From NCBI GenBank assembly GCA_030625905.1, contig DAOUQA010000012.1, positions 1-17,937 of the forward strand: a stretch of DNA of 17,937 nt, in the 5' to 3' direction. This DNA is from Kiritimatiellales bacterium (lineage in GTDB: Bacteria > Verrucomicrobiota > Kiritimatiellia > Kiritimatiellales > Pontiellaceae). Below, one piece after another: positions 1 through 7,166 of this stretch. Position numbers and translations under genes: made by a program. Numbering within the stretch: position 1 is the first letter of the stretch; each line of letters opens with the position of its first letter. The notes under the pieces are model-generated. The model did no database searches and was not told the DNA's origin. It saw only the letters and a list, made by a program, of their open reading frames with translations.

Positions 1-51
1 TGGGAACGTTGAATCAATCTGAAACGGCATGCTGTTGCTTGGCTTGGAGGT

Positions 52-110
52 AGGGTTGACGCTTGATTACAGGGTTGACGCATCTTTCACGCTAAAATTA
101 ACTGCATAAT
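52..110 (+). promoter_or_regulatory. Upstream region of the methyltransferase gene with a direct repeat
   Basis: The 11-base word AGGGTTGACGC occurs at 52-62 and again at 71-81, 19 bases apart, close to two helical turns. Each copy contains TTGACG, a good -35-like hexamer. No -10 box stands at ideal spacing: TAAAAT (93-98) is only 12 bases after the second copy and CATAAT (105-110) is 24 after it. It may be a promoter with a repeated element or a two-site operator. Nothing in 1-51 looks like the end of a gene. Confidence 0.25.
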
Positions 111-124
111 CAAATAAAGGACGA

Positions 125-796
125 ATGAATAAGAAATATCCGCTACACGATAGGGCTAAACGCATTTGCAGCGTCATTGCAAGGGTCGGGAAACGGTTTT
201 CAACCTCGGAGGAATACTGGCAGAAGAGATACAAGTCGGGTGGGAATTCAGGAGCCGGATCCTACCTTAAACTTGCTCGGTTCAAAGCGGAGGTTTTGAA
301 TCAATTTATTCACGACAACAAAGTGAACTCCGTTATCGAATTTGGATCTGGAGATGGGAGCCAACTGAAGCTTGGGGAATATCCACCCTACATAGGTTTT
401 GATGTGAGCTCGGATGCGATTTCCTTATGCAGGGAAAACTTTGTAGCTGATGCCTCAAAACACTTCAAACTGGTGAGCGAATACAGAGGTGAAGTCGCTG
501 AGCTTTCGTTGTCCCTAGATGTGATTTATCATCTGGTTGAGGACGAAGTGTTTGAGCAGTACATGAGCCGCCTTTTCAACTCGTCTTCGAGATATGTAAT
601 TATTTATTCATCGGATCATGATGAGCAGGAAAGGTTCCAGCCTCCGCATGTGAAACACCGAAGGTTTTCCGGCTGGATCGACAAGAACCAGTCCGGTTGG
701 AAGCTAATAGAGCATATACCGAATGAATATTCGCTGGCTAACGTTGGAAAGGCGAATGGATCATCGGCCGACTTTTTTATCTATGAAAGAAGGTAG
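125..796 (+). CDS. Class I SAM-dependent methyltransferase, surface-polysaccharide type
   Basis: 223 residues. It probably transfers a methyl group from S-adenosylmethionine to a sugar or small molecule in the cytoplasm. The Rossmann-fold binding loop is visible at residues 70-81 (VIEFGSGDGSQL), with the acidic residue that usually contacts the ribose at D93 in GFDVS. The N-terminal block around residues 29-61 (EEYWQKRY, SGAGSY, then LARFKAEVLN) is, from memory, typical of methyltransferases in capsule and LPS gene clusters. An AAAGGA ribosome site lies just upstream of the ATG, which supports this start. The gene is followed after 74 bases by a glycosyltransferase in the same direction, which fits a glycan locus. 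Acceptor is unknown. Base composition is AT-richer than in the housekeeping genes further right. Confidence 0.75.
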   Translation: MNKKYPLHDRAKRICSVIARVGKRFSTSEEYWQKRYKSGGNSGAGSYLKLARFKAEVLNQFIHDNKVNSVIEFGSGDGSQLKLGEYPPYIGFDVSSDAISLCRENFVADASKHFKLVSEYRGEVAELSLSLDVIYHLVEDEVFEQYMSRLFNSSSRYVIIYSSDHDEQERFQPPHVKHRRFSGWIDKNQSGWKLIEHIPNEYSLANVGKANGSSADFFIYERR

Positions 797-870
797 TACT
801 TCCTGGACGGCTCAGGTGCCCATTGCTTTGCGCCGTGTTGTCCATGATTAAGAGCAAACATCCAGTTATC

Positions 871-2145
871 ATGAAAATAGGCATTGTTACAGCATGGTTT
901 GAGCGGGGTGCAGCGTATGTATCGCGAGCCTATAAGGATGCTCTTCAGGCTGAAGGGCATGATGTTTTCATTTATGCACGGGGAGGGGAGTCCCTAGCGA
1001 TAGGGGATCCGGAATGGGATAGCGACAAGGTCTTTTGGGCCAAGAAAACATTAATGGCGGATGAAAGTGGAATAGACTTGCGCCTCTTTAGGCAATGGCT
1101 TATTTCAACCGGAATAGAGGTGATCTTATTCAATGAACAAAGAACATGGGCTCCTGTAATCGAATGCCAGAAGCTGGGAATCCCCTCGGTTGCTTATGTT
1201 GACTATTACACGAAAGACAATGTGCGCCTGTTTGCGAATTATGACGCATTAATATGCAATACGAAGCGGCATTATTTAGTTTTTGAATGGCATCCTAGAT
1301 CTTTTTTCGTTCCGTGGGGGGTTGATACCGAGCTGTTTAAACCCGCCGAGAATTGGCTATCAAAAGGAAGCAGGCGGAAGCCAGTTTTCTTCCACAGTTG
1401 TGGCATGTCGCCTGTGCGGAAGGGTACCGATCTTTTGGTCGCCGCCTTTAATGGGATGGAAGCTGGGTCTGCCGAATTAATAATCCATGCCCAGAATAAA
1501 ATTTTCGGCCTGTTGCCTGACGCTATTGGAAGGATTGCAAAAAAACTGCAAGAAGAGGGGCATTTACGCATTATTTATGAAACTGTTCCAGCTCCTGGCC
1601 TGTATCATCTAGGCGATGTGTACGTTTATCCCTCTCGGCTAGATGGAATTGGCTTAACCATTTGTGAAGCCATATCTTGCGGATTACCAGTAATTGTACC
1701 AGATAACCCCCCAATGAATGAATTTGTCCAAGATGAGATGTGCGGGCGCCGGGTTAGAGTCGATAAGTTCTACGATCGCTATGATGGCTACTATTGGCCA
1801 TCCTGTTCTGTTGACATTAATAGCTTAAAAGAGGCAATGAATTATTACGTCGAAAACTTTGATTTAATAGACAGTTTCAAGAAAGGCGCGAGGAATTATG
1901 TACTTGGCCAGCGCAGATGGATGTCTCATTCAGCAAATATTAGCTCTATATTTAAATCTGTTTCCGTGATGGAAGGTGGATTGAGGGATGAGGGGAGGGC
2001 CCTAGTTCGGTCGCAAATATCACCTTATAGCAAGCTGAAATCCTTTATCATTGTAAATGCAAAGAGCATAGGGCGTTCCAGTAAAATATTGCAAAAGATG
2101 TATGATCGGTATTTTGCATTAAAGGAAGTTTCAAAGGGCAGTTAG
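871..2145 (+). CDS. Glycosyltransferase, GT4-like (GT-B fold)
   Basis: 424 residues from the ATG at 871, where the protein opens with MKIGIVTAWF, the usual first beta strand of a GT-B enzyme. The reading frame is open back to 823, but the extra 16 residues look untypical. Neither start has a clear Shine-Dalgarno site. The C-terminal donor-binding domain shows GMSPVRKGTD at 178-187 (positively charged residues that normally contact the nucleotide-sugar phosphates) and DGIGLTICEA at 258-267. The latter matches the family's E-x7-E motif with the first Glu replaced by Asp. It likely adds a sugar to a polysaccharide or lipid-linked glycan on the inner face of the membrane; donor and acceptor cannot be told. 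The composition is AT-rich (the 60 bases from 1201 hold 23 G+C). Its stop overlaps the stop of the convergent glycosyltransferase by 4 bases. Confidence 0.8.
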   Translation: MKIGIVTAWFERGAAYVSRAYKDALQAEGHDVFIYARGGESLAIGDPEWDSDKVFWAKKTLMADESGIDLRLFRQWLISTGIEVILFNEQRTWAPVIECQKLGIPSVAYVDYYTKDNVRLFANYDALICNTKRHYLVFEWHPRSFFVPWGVDTELFKPAENWLSKGSRRKPVFFHSCGMSPVRKGTDLLVAAFNGMEAGSAELIIHAQNKIFGLLPDAIGRIAKKLQEEGHLRIIYETVPAPGLYHLGDVYVYPSRLDGIGLTICEAISCGLPVIVPDNPPMNEFVQDEMCGRRVRVDKFYDRYDGYYWPSCSVDINSLKEAMNYYVENFDLIDSFKKGARNYVLGQRRWMSHSANISSIFKSVSVMEGGLRDEGRALVRSQISPYSKLKSFIIVNAKSIGRSSKILQKMYDRYFALKEVSKGS

Positions 2146-3317
2146 CCATTGGACTGTGTTTCTCCAATAAAGAAGTATTCAGCCAGCCAAAGCTTGGAAA
2201 TAGATTCTGCAGAAAAAGTTGTTAGCACCGTTTCTGGTGGGTTGAAACAAGGGCATCCGGAGAATTTCAGCTCCCTCAATGCCTTTATCCATGGTTCCAT
2301 GTCAAGTTTGCAAACATGGGTCGATTGGGTGGGTAGAAATTCAATAGCCCCTACATGCGGAGAGAGCAGACAATGGGTTCCTGCGGCAACGGCTTCGATG
2401 GCGGCAATGCAAAAATTTTCGTCGTGGCTGGGCAGGGCGAACAGGTCGGCGGCGGCCAGCCAATGGCACCGTTCGCGCCCCTTTGCAAAATCGATGAAAG
2501 CGACTTGTTTTTCGATACCCATCCTTTCTGCCAAGGCTTGGAGTTTTTTCTTCTCGGCCGGTTCCGGCGGGCCCACCAACAGCAGGCGAGCGTTTTCCCC
2601 AAGCTGGGCTTTATGAAAAGCCTGAACAAGGAATGGCAGGTTCTTTTGCTTCCCCAGTCGACCCAGATGCACCACATGGAAGCCTTCGGGATCGAGCCCC
2701 AGATGTCGGCGGCCTTCCGCCTGCGTGGGTGGGTTTTCAAAGTCGTCTAGATTTACCGGGTTGGGGATCTTGATGATTCTTTTAGCTAGCCGAACCGCTC
2801 TCCAGGAGGTTTTTTCCTCCCAGTCAGCGGTGACATGCAACGCATAGGCGTTCTTGATGTTAATTCGCTCCAGTGTATTGAAAAGCAACTTTTTCAGCAG
2901 AGGCATGCGAGAAAAGTGATAGTCGCCGTAGTGGCTCCTGCAACTGATAATATAGGGAACATTCCGTATATGAGCGATTAGTCCGGCAGCAAAAGTGGTA
3001 AGGTTCCATGCAGCATTTAAGTGAATGACATCAAATCCCTTTGCCTGCTTCCATAGCTGGATTAATGCGCCCGGTGGAAACCCATATAGATCAGGACCCC
3101 ATAGTCGTGAGACATGCGTAGGGATGGATTCTATGTTCAGTTCGGCAGGGGTGAACGGATACAGCTTGTTAAAGCCAGAAAAAAACGTGACATCACATCC
3201 GACCGTCGCCAGATTGCGGGCCTGCTGGGCCATGGAGCGTGGCATGCCGCCCCCATGACTAGATAGGCATCCGCCGACAATGGCGATGCGATAGGTTGAT
3301 GATTTTTTCTTTTCCAT
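2142..3317 (-). CDS. Glycosyltransferase, GT4-like
   Basis: 391 residues from the ATG at 3317. That start follows a strong AAGGAGA site, so the open frame back to 3362 is not used. The protein starts MEKKKSSTYRIAIVGG and carries a glycine-rich HGGGMPRS loop of the GT-B N-domain. In the C-domain it has LGRLGKQKN (donor phosphate binding) and a complete E-x7-E motif (E300 to E308 in ENFCIAAIE). This fits a retaining GT4 enzyme of glycan assembly. It lies 152 bases downstream of another GT4 gene on the same strand and probably shares its transcript or has its own promoter in that gap. It converges on the plus-strand glycosyltransferase, with the stop codons overlapping as TTAG at 2142-2145. Confidence 0.82.
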   Translation of the reverse strand: MEKKKSSTYRIAIVGGCLSSHGGGMPRSMAQQARNLATVGCDVTFFSGFNKLYPFTPAELNIESIPTHVSRLWGPDLYGFPPGALIQLWKQAKGFDVIHLNAAWNLTTFAAGLIAHIRNVPYIISCRSHYGDYHFSRMPLLKKLLFNTLERINIKNAYALHVTADWEEKTSWRAVRLAKRIIKIPNPVNLDDFENPPTQAEGRRHLGLDPEGFHVVHLGRLGKQKNLPFLVQAFHKAQLGENARLLLVGPPEPAEKKKLQALAERMGIEKQVAFIDFAKGRERCHWLAAADLFALPSHDENFCIAAIEAVAAGTHCLLSPHVGAIEFLPTQSTHVCKLDMEPWIKALRELKFSGCPCFNPPETVLTTFSAESISKLWLAEYFFIGETQSNG

Positions 3318-3469
3318 GAAGAGTCTCCTTTCGACGCAAAAAACTATCGCAATAGTGAGCACATGCCTTCAACAATATATTCAGTGGAACTAACTTCTCT
3401 GCTGGTAGAATGGATTCTATAGGATTGAAGTGCGGTTACCCGAATAGCGGATTTTAAACCGCTGGCTTC
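3318..3469. other. 152-base gap between two glycosyltransferase genes
   Basis: It holds the AAGGAGA ribosome site of the downstream minus-strand gene next to its start. A short perfect inverted repeat lies at 3446-3463 (arms AGCGG and CCGCT around eight A/T bases), just after the stop of the upstream gene. No T-run follows the repeat on the minus strand, so I do not call a terminator. No convincing -35/-10 pair was found and no small gene is evident. Confidence 0.4.
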
Positions 3470-4708
3470 TCAATGCCCGCTTCCCGATATTTGGAAGGCG
3501 GGTTCCTTGGTTTTCGTCCGAATGACTTCAGCTAGAGCCGATGCGCACGTATCCACATGGCATTGCTGTCGACTGAGCTCGAGGGCCTTGTTGCCAAAGG
3601 TTTGACGTAGTTTGGCATTCTCCGCCAACCGCTTGAGCCGCACATGGAATTCACTCGGGTGCTTATGCGAAAACAAGAACCCGGTTTCCCCGTCGCTGAT
3701 CACTTCGGCGATGCCCTTCAGATTGACGGCGAGGATGGGTTTGCCGCAGGCCATTTCGTGGGCGAGGGTGTCGGTCATGTGGAAATGGTCGGTCTCTTGG
3801 CCGATGCGCATCACGAGGCCAATGTCGGCGGAAGCGAGGGCGGCGTTCAAGTCCTGCTCTGTGGGCAGCCAGCCGGTGAATACAATGCGATCGGTGATGC
3901 CGAGCTTGGTGGCCAATTGTTTCAGGCTATCCATTTCGGGGCCGCTACCGATCAACAGGCATTTCAGGTTGGGCAGGTCGTCCTTGAGTTTAGCTAGGCG
4001 TTGGAGAATCCAATCGTTGCCTTTATTGGGGTGCAGGATGCCGTGGTGGCTGAGTACGATGTCGGTATTGGTGAACCCAAGTTTTTCGCGAGTGGCGTTG
4101 CGGGTTTCATCGTCGATCGGGTGGAACTTGGCGTGGTCGATCGGGTTGCGGTAGAGGTGCATAACTTGTTTTGGAACGCCATGTTCGGCGAGGAACTCCT
4201 GGGTGTAGAGCACTTTGGTGAAGATGAGCGGCAGCTTCCTCCATGCGGCAAAATCGATATGCTCGACCCAGTCGCGTAGCCAGTGGAGCTTTGGTTTTTT
4301 TTCTGTGTAGATGCGCGCAAAGAAGTCCATCACGGTGATGGCAATGTTCCTGCCGAAAAATAGCCGCAGGATTGGAGCGGTGAGCGGAACGGTCTCGTCG
4401 TTCCAGATCAGCCGGGTGCCGTTGAGCCGACAACGGATTCCAATGATGGGGAGCCAGAAATACCACAGCAAGGTTTTGGTGATTTTATCAGAAGGGTTGG
4501 CGCGATTCCACGTGTAGGGCAGTTCGTGCATCCGGATATTGGAACGCAATTCGGGGTTTTTCGTTTCTGTCGTGTGTGGCCCGTAGAAGTCGATATCCAC
4601 ATCCGTAGATAGGTTTTTCACAATGCTGGGAAGGGCATGACCGCCGCAGCAGATCCAACCTTCAAGGCCATATCGGTGGATGAATGCGATTTCCTTTTTC
4701 CCATTCAT
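3470..4708 (-). CDS. Glycosyltransferase, GT4-like
   Basis: 412 residues. The N-domain begins with a hydrophobic first strand (KEIAFIHRYGLEG) and the C-domain has LSHHGILHPNKGNDWI, LLIGSGPEMD and HEMACGKPIL (E318), followed by GIAEVISDGETGFLF. This is the standard order of a GT4 donor-binding domain. The first residue of the usual E-x7-E pair is H310, not Glu, so the motif is degenerate. The start follows the exonuclease stop by only 16 bases, which argues for co-transcription with the nucleic-acid genes upstream, although the products are unrelated. The last coding bases (3476-3502) form an imperfect GC-rich hairpin reaching almost to the stop codon. Sugar specificity is unknown; a role in envelope or extracellular polysaccharide assembly is inferred from the neighbouring glycosyltransferases. 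Confidence 0.8.
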   Translation of the reverse strand: MNGKKEIAFIHRYGLEGWICCGGHALPSIVKNLSTDVDIDFYGPHTTETKNPELRSNIRMHELPYTWNRANPSDKITKTLLWYFWLPIIGIRCRLNGTRLIWNDETVPLTAPILRLFFGRNIAITVMDFFARIYTEKKPKLHWLRDWVEHIDFAAWRKLPLIFTKVLYTQEFLAEHGVPKQVMHLYRNPIDHAKFHPIDDETRNATREKLGFTNTDIVLSHHGILHPNKGNDWILQRLAKLKDDLPNLKCLLIGSGPEMDSLKQLATKLGITDRIVFTGWLPTEQDLNAALASADIGLVMRIGQETDHFHMTDTLAHEMACGKPILAVNLKGIAEVISDGETGFLFSHKHPSEFHVRLKRLAENAKLRQTFGNKALELSRQQCHVDTCASALAEVIRTKTKEPAFQISGSGH

Positions 4709-4724
4709 TATCTGTAAACCCTGT

Positions 4725-5318
4725 CTATATCAATCCGTTGTCTCTGAAGCCAAGGTAGATTTTGCGACCAAGCCACGCGTCGGTGGCGGCGTAGGTTTTT
4801 TGCGACGGGGTTAGTTCTTTGCGCGCCCAGTTCGAGACCTGCTCTTTCTTGGAGATGCGGAAGCCGAAAAGGATTGCGGTCAGACCGCGTAGCCCAAGGT
4901 TCTTGATACGGGCGTTTTTTGCAGGGTCGGCCAGCTCAACGAAGCCGTCGGCTTCAAACGGAGCCATGGCCCTTAGTTCGCTGATATCGCGGTCGATCGC
5001 GACGCCGACCTTGATGATGTCTGGGTTGGAGAGAATGGCGAGCAAGTCCGGAGTCAATCCGGTTTGCTGGATTTGGAAGAGGTAGACTTCCGTTTCGGTT
5101 GCGAGCTGGAGCAGGGAGGGGTCGTAGCTCTCGCCCTTGCGAAAGGCCGGGCGGGTTTCCGTATCGAAGCCGAGTAATGTTTCTTCCTTTATCTTTTTGG
5201 TAGCCTTGTCAGCCTCCTCCGGTGTGCGGCAAAGATGGATTGGCCCTTCATACTGCCTCATCGGCAACTCGTTGATTTCGGCTTTGGTGATGTGTTTCTT
5301 TTCGGGAAAATTAGTCAT
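4725..5318 (-). CDS. 3'-5' exonuclease, RNase D-like (DEDDy)
   Basis: 197 residues, a stand-alone DnaQ-like nuclease domain without the HRDC domains of full RNase D. The metal-binding signature is visible: D52 and E54 in GFDTETRPAF, D111 in KVGVAIDRDISEL, and Y176-x3-D180 in YAATDAW, which makes it the DEDDy subgroup. LLQLAT at 69-74 is the usual strand after the first motif. Such short proteins are annotated as 3'-5' exonuclease domain proteins; whether the substrate is RNA or DNA cannot be told. The start ATG overlaps the stop of the RNA methyltransferase gene as ATGA (5315-5318), a classic translational coupling, which suggests the two act on the same RNA-related task. Confidence 0.85.
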   Translation of the reverse strand: MTNFPEKKHITKAEINELPMRQYEGPIHLCRTPEEADKATKKIKEETLLGFDTETRPAFRKGESYDPSLLQLATETEVYLFQIQQTGLTPDLLAILSNPDIIKVGVAIDRDISELRAMAPFEADGFVELADPAKNARIKNLGLRGLTAILFGFRISKKEQVSNWARKELTPSQKTYAATDAWLGRKIYLGFRDNGLI

Positions 5319-6055
5319 TGGTTAACTTTCTTCCATTGGTCGGAAACCCAAATGGATTGCTTGGCAAGACCCATGAGAATCTTGACGTCGGGCACAGTCA
5401 GTTTCCCGCGCGAAAAGATTCGGCGCAGACCCATCATCATATGCTCCAGTTTTTGCTCGTGAGTAAATTCTGTTTTTAGCATCATTTCACGCCAGACGTC
5501 AAACATGCGTTCGCGGAGTTCGGAATTGGCCTCCTCGGCCTTCTCTTCCGAAGGTTGGAATGTGCCGGAAGCGACAAAGATTTCGTAGCAGCAAACCATT
5601 ACGGCGTGGGAGAGGTTCAGCGATGTATAAAGTTCGCTCGAAGGGATCTGGATGATGTGCGTGCAGCGTGCCAGCTCTTCGTTGGAGAGGCCTTTGTTCT
5701 CGCGGCCGAACACCAGTGCGATTTTATGGCCTTTAGCACTCTCTAGCGCAACGGGGGCAAACTCGCGCGGGGAGTGGGAGGTGTCACGGTAGAAACCTGT
5801 GCGTGCCGAGGTTCCGGCCACCACCGTGCAGTCGGCCACGGCTTCGGCGAGGGTTGCAAACTCCTTGCGGGCTTCGAGTTGTGCCTTGGCACTGCAGGAG
5901 AGTTTGCGTGCATCTTCCCAGTCGGTTTCCGGCCGCGGTTTGACGATCGCCAAGTCCGTAATGCCATTGTTGTTCATGACTCGGCAGACCGACCCAATAT
6001 TGCCGCCAAAGATCGGCTCCACGAGGACTATTCGGATGTTGTCCAGAATGTTCAT
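5315..6055 (-). CDS. RNA methyltransferase, TrmH/SpoU family, TrmJ-like
   Basis: 246 residues from the ATG at 6055, which gives the typical N-terminus MNILDNIRIVLVEP. It is a SPOUT-fold 2'-O-methyltransferase; the TrmJ group modifies tRNA position 32. Motifs: NIGSVCR at 19-25 (motif 1 with the catalytic-type Arg), VFGRENKGLSNEEL at 115-128 (motif 2) and IPSSELYTSLNLSHAV at 137-152 (motif 3, the trefoil-knot SAM loop). An alternative GTG start at 6091 would add 12 residues and, unlike the ATG, has a well-placed GGAG 7 bases upstream; the true start is uncertain. It sits downstream of nfo and overlaps the exonuclease gene by 4 bases. Assignment to TrmJ rather than another SpoU member is likely but not proven. 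Confidence 0.85.
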   Translation of the reverse strand: MNILDNIRIVLVEPIFGGNIGSVCRVMNNNGITDLAIVKPRPETDWEDARKLSCSAKAQLEARKEFATLAEAVADCTVVAGTSARTGFYRDTSHSPREFAPVALESAKGHKIALVFGRENKGLSNEELARCTHIIQIPSSELYTSLNLSHAVMVCCYEIFVASGTFQPSEEKAEEANSELRERMFDVWREMMLKTEFTHEQKLEHMMMGLRRIFSRGKLTVPDVKILMGLAKQSIWVSDQWKKVNQ

Positions 6056-6078
6056 ATTGCTTTTGTTTTCTTTAAACC

Positions 6079-6109
6079 GTGCCTCCGGCACTATTTTACT
6101 CCGTAAAAT
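6079..6109. repeat. Two adjacent mini-hairpins with the same three-base loop
   Basis: Two perfect inverted repeats stand side by side. 6079-6091 has arms GTGCC and GGCAC; 6093-6109 has arms ATTTTAC and GTAAAAT. In both, the loop is TCC on the plus strand, so the minus-strand RNA has GGA in each loop. They cover the alternative GTG start of the RNA methyltransferase gene and its GGAG ribosome site. They could be a small dispersed repeat or a translational control structure. No T-run follows, so this is not a standard terminator. Confidence 0.6.
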
Positions 6110-6134
6110 TATTTACTGCTTCGCTTTCAGGCGG

Positions 6135-6977
6135 CTAATCTTCAAGTTTCCTGAGCAGTTCGATTTCCTCCGCCCAGATGGTGTCGTCAATGGTTTCGAG
6201 AATCATCGGGATGCCATTAAACCGCGCATCATTCATGATGTAGCGGAAAACCTCCAGACCTAGTTCGCCTTTTCCAAGGCTGTGATGCCGGTCGACGCGG
6301 CTTCCAAGTTCCTTTTTCGAGCCATTCAGGTGCATGCCGAACAGATATTCAAAGCCGACGGTGCTTTCAAATTCATCGAAAACCGCATCGCACCATGCGG
6401 CGGTGCGCAGGTCGTAGCCCGCAACGAAGGTGTGGCAGGTGTCGAGGCAGACGCCAACGCGGGATTTGTCTTCGACCTGGTCGATGATTTCGGCGAGGTG
6501 CTCAAAGCGGTAGCCGAGATTGCTGCCTTGGCCGGCGGTATTTTCAATTACGGCGCAGACGCCTTGGGTTTTGTCGAGTGCGAGGTTGATCGACTCAGCG
6601 ATGCTAGTCAGGCATTCGCTCTCGGAAATCTGCTTGAGATGGCTGCCCGGATGAAAGTTGAGCCGATCCAATCCCAGCTGTTCGCACCGTTGCATTTCGT
6701 CGATAAAAGCGGCCCGCGATTTCTCAAGTTTTTCCGCTTCGGGATGGCCTAGGTTGATCAGATAACTGTCGTGGGGAAGGATGTGCTTCGGCTCAAAGCC
6801 ATGGTCGGAACAGTTTTGCCTGAAGGAACCGATGCTTTCCATCGTCAGTGGTTTGGCGCTCCACTGTCGCTGGTTCTTGGTAAACAGCGCAAAAGCGTTC
6901 GCCCCGATCTTTGCCGCGTTGAGCGGCGCGTTTTCCACTCCACCACGGGTACTGACATGTGCTCCGATGTATTTCAT
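6135..6977 (-). CDS. nfo: Endonuclease IV (class II AP endonuclease)
   Basis: 280 residues. It cleaves DNA 5' to abasic sites in base excision repair, using three zinc ions. The start at 6977 (MKYIGAHVSTRGG) follows a GAGGAGA ribosome site and makes the residue numbers match E. coli Nfo exactly: H69, H109, E145, D179, H182, H216, D229, H231 and E261 are all present at those positions. The frame is open upstream to 7055, but the extra residues have no family support. The conserved blocks ENTAGQGSNLG, CLDTCHTFVAGYD and HLNGSKKELGSRVDRHHSLGKG are intact, so the enzyme should be active. It is the first gene of the minus-strand set and lies divergently from the DEDDh exonuclease, with a large palindrome between them. 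Confidence 0.97.
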   Translation of the reverse strand: MKYIGAHVSTRGGVENAPLNAAKIGANAFALFTKNQRQWSAKPLTMESIGSFRQNCSDHGFEPKHILPHDSYLINLGHPEAEKLEKSRAAFIDEMQRCEQLGLDRLNFHPGSHLKQISESECLTSIAESINLALDKTQGVCAVIENTAGQGSNLGYRFEHLAEIIDQVEDKSRVGVCLDTCHTFVAGYDLRTAAWCDAVFDEFESTVGFEYLFGMHLNGSKKELGSRVDRHHSLGKGELGLEVFRYIMNDARFNGIPMILETIDDTIWAEEIELLRKLED

Positions 6978-7054
6978 CCAAATTCTCCTCGTTTCGGGAA
7001 AGAGGTATGGAACCACAAACCCGGAGCCGATAAAAGCCCGTATCCCCGGCAACA

Positions 7055-7108
7055 ACCATCATCTTAAATCCAAAGTGACGATCGTCACTTTGGATTTAAC
7101 ATGATGGT
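7055..7108. repeat. 54-bp near-perfect palindrome between nfo and the exonuclease gene
   Basis: 7064-7099 is a perfect 36-bp palindrome centred on GTGACGATCGTCAC. Beyond one C/C mismatch (7063/7100), the symmetry continues with ACCATCAT at 7055-7062 against ATGATGGT at 7101-7108, so 26 of 27 pairs match over 54 bp. It lies about 78 bases upstream of the nfo start and covers the first ATGs available to the plus-strand exonuclease. It could be an operator for a dimeric or tetrameric regulator, an inserted repeat element, or a cruciform-forming site. No target duplication or T-run is seen. Confidence 0.9.
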
Positions 7109-7166
7109 GCGGTTGGGTGCTCTCTTTGTTTTGCAATCGGAGCCGCCAATCTGCTTAATTGCAGGC

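Noticed and set aside
3446..3502. Hairpins around the stop of the 3470-4708 glycosyltransferase as a terminator
   Set aside because: Neither the 3446-3463 nor the 3476-3502 hairpin is followed by a T-run on the minus strand, and the latter lies within the coding region.
6978..7055. 26-residue N-terminal extension of endonuclease IV
   Set aside because: The start at 6977 has a strong ribosome site and makes all nine zinc ligands agree with E. coli numbering.
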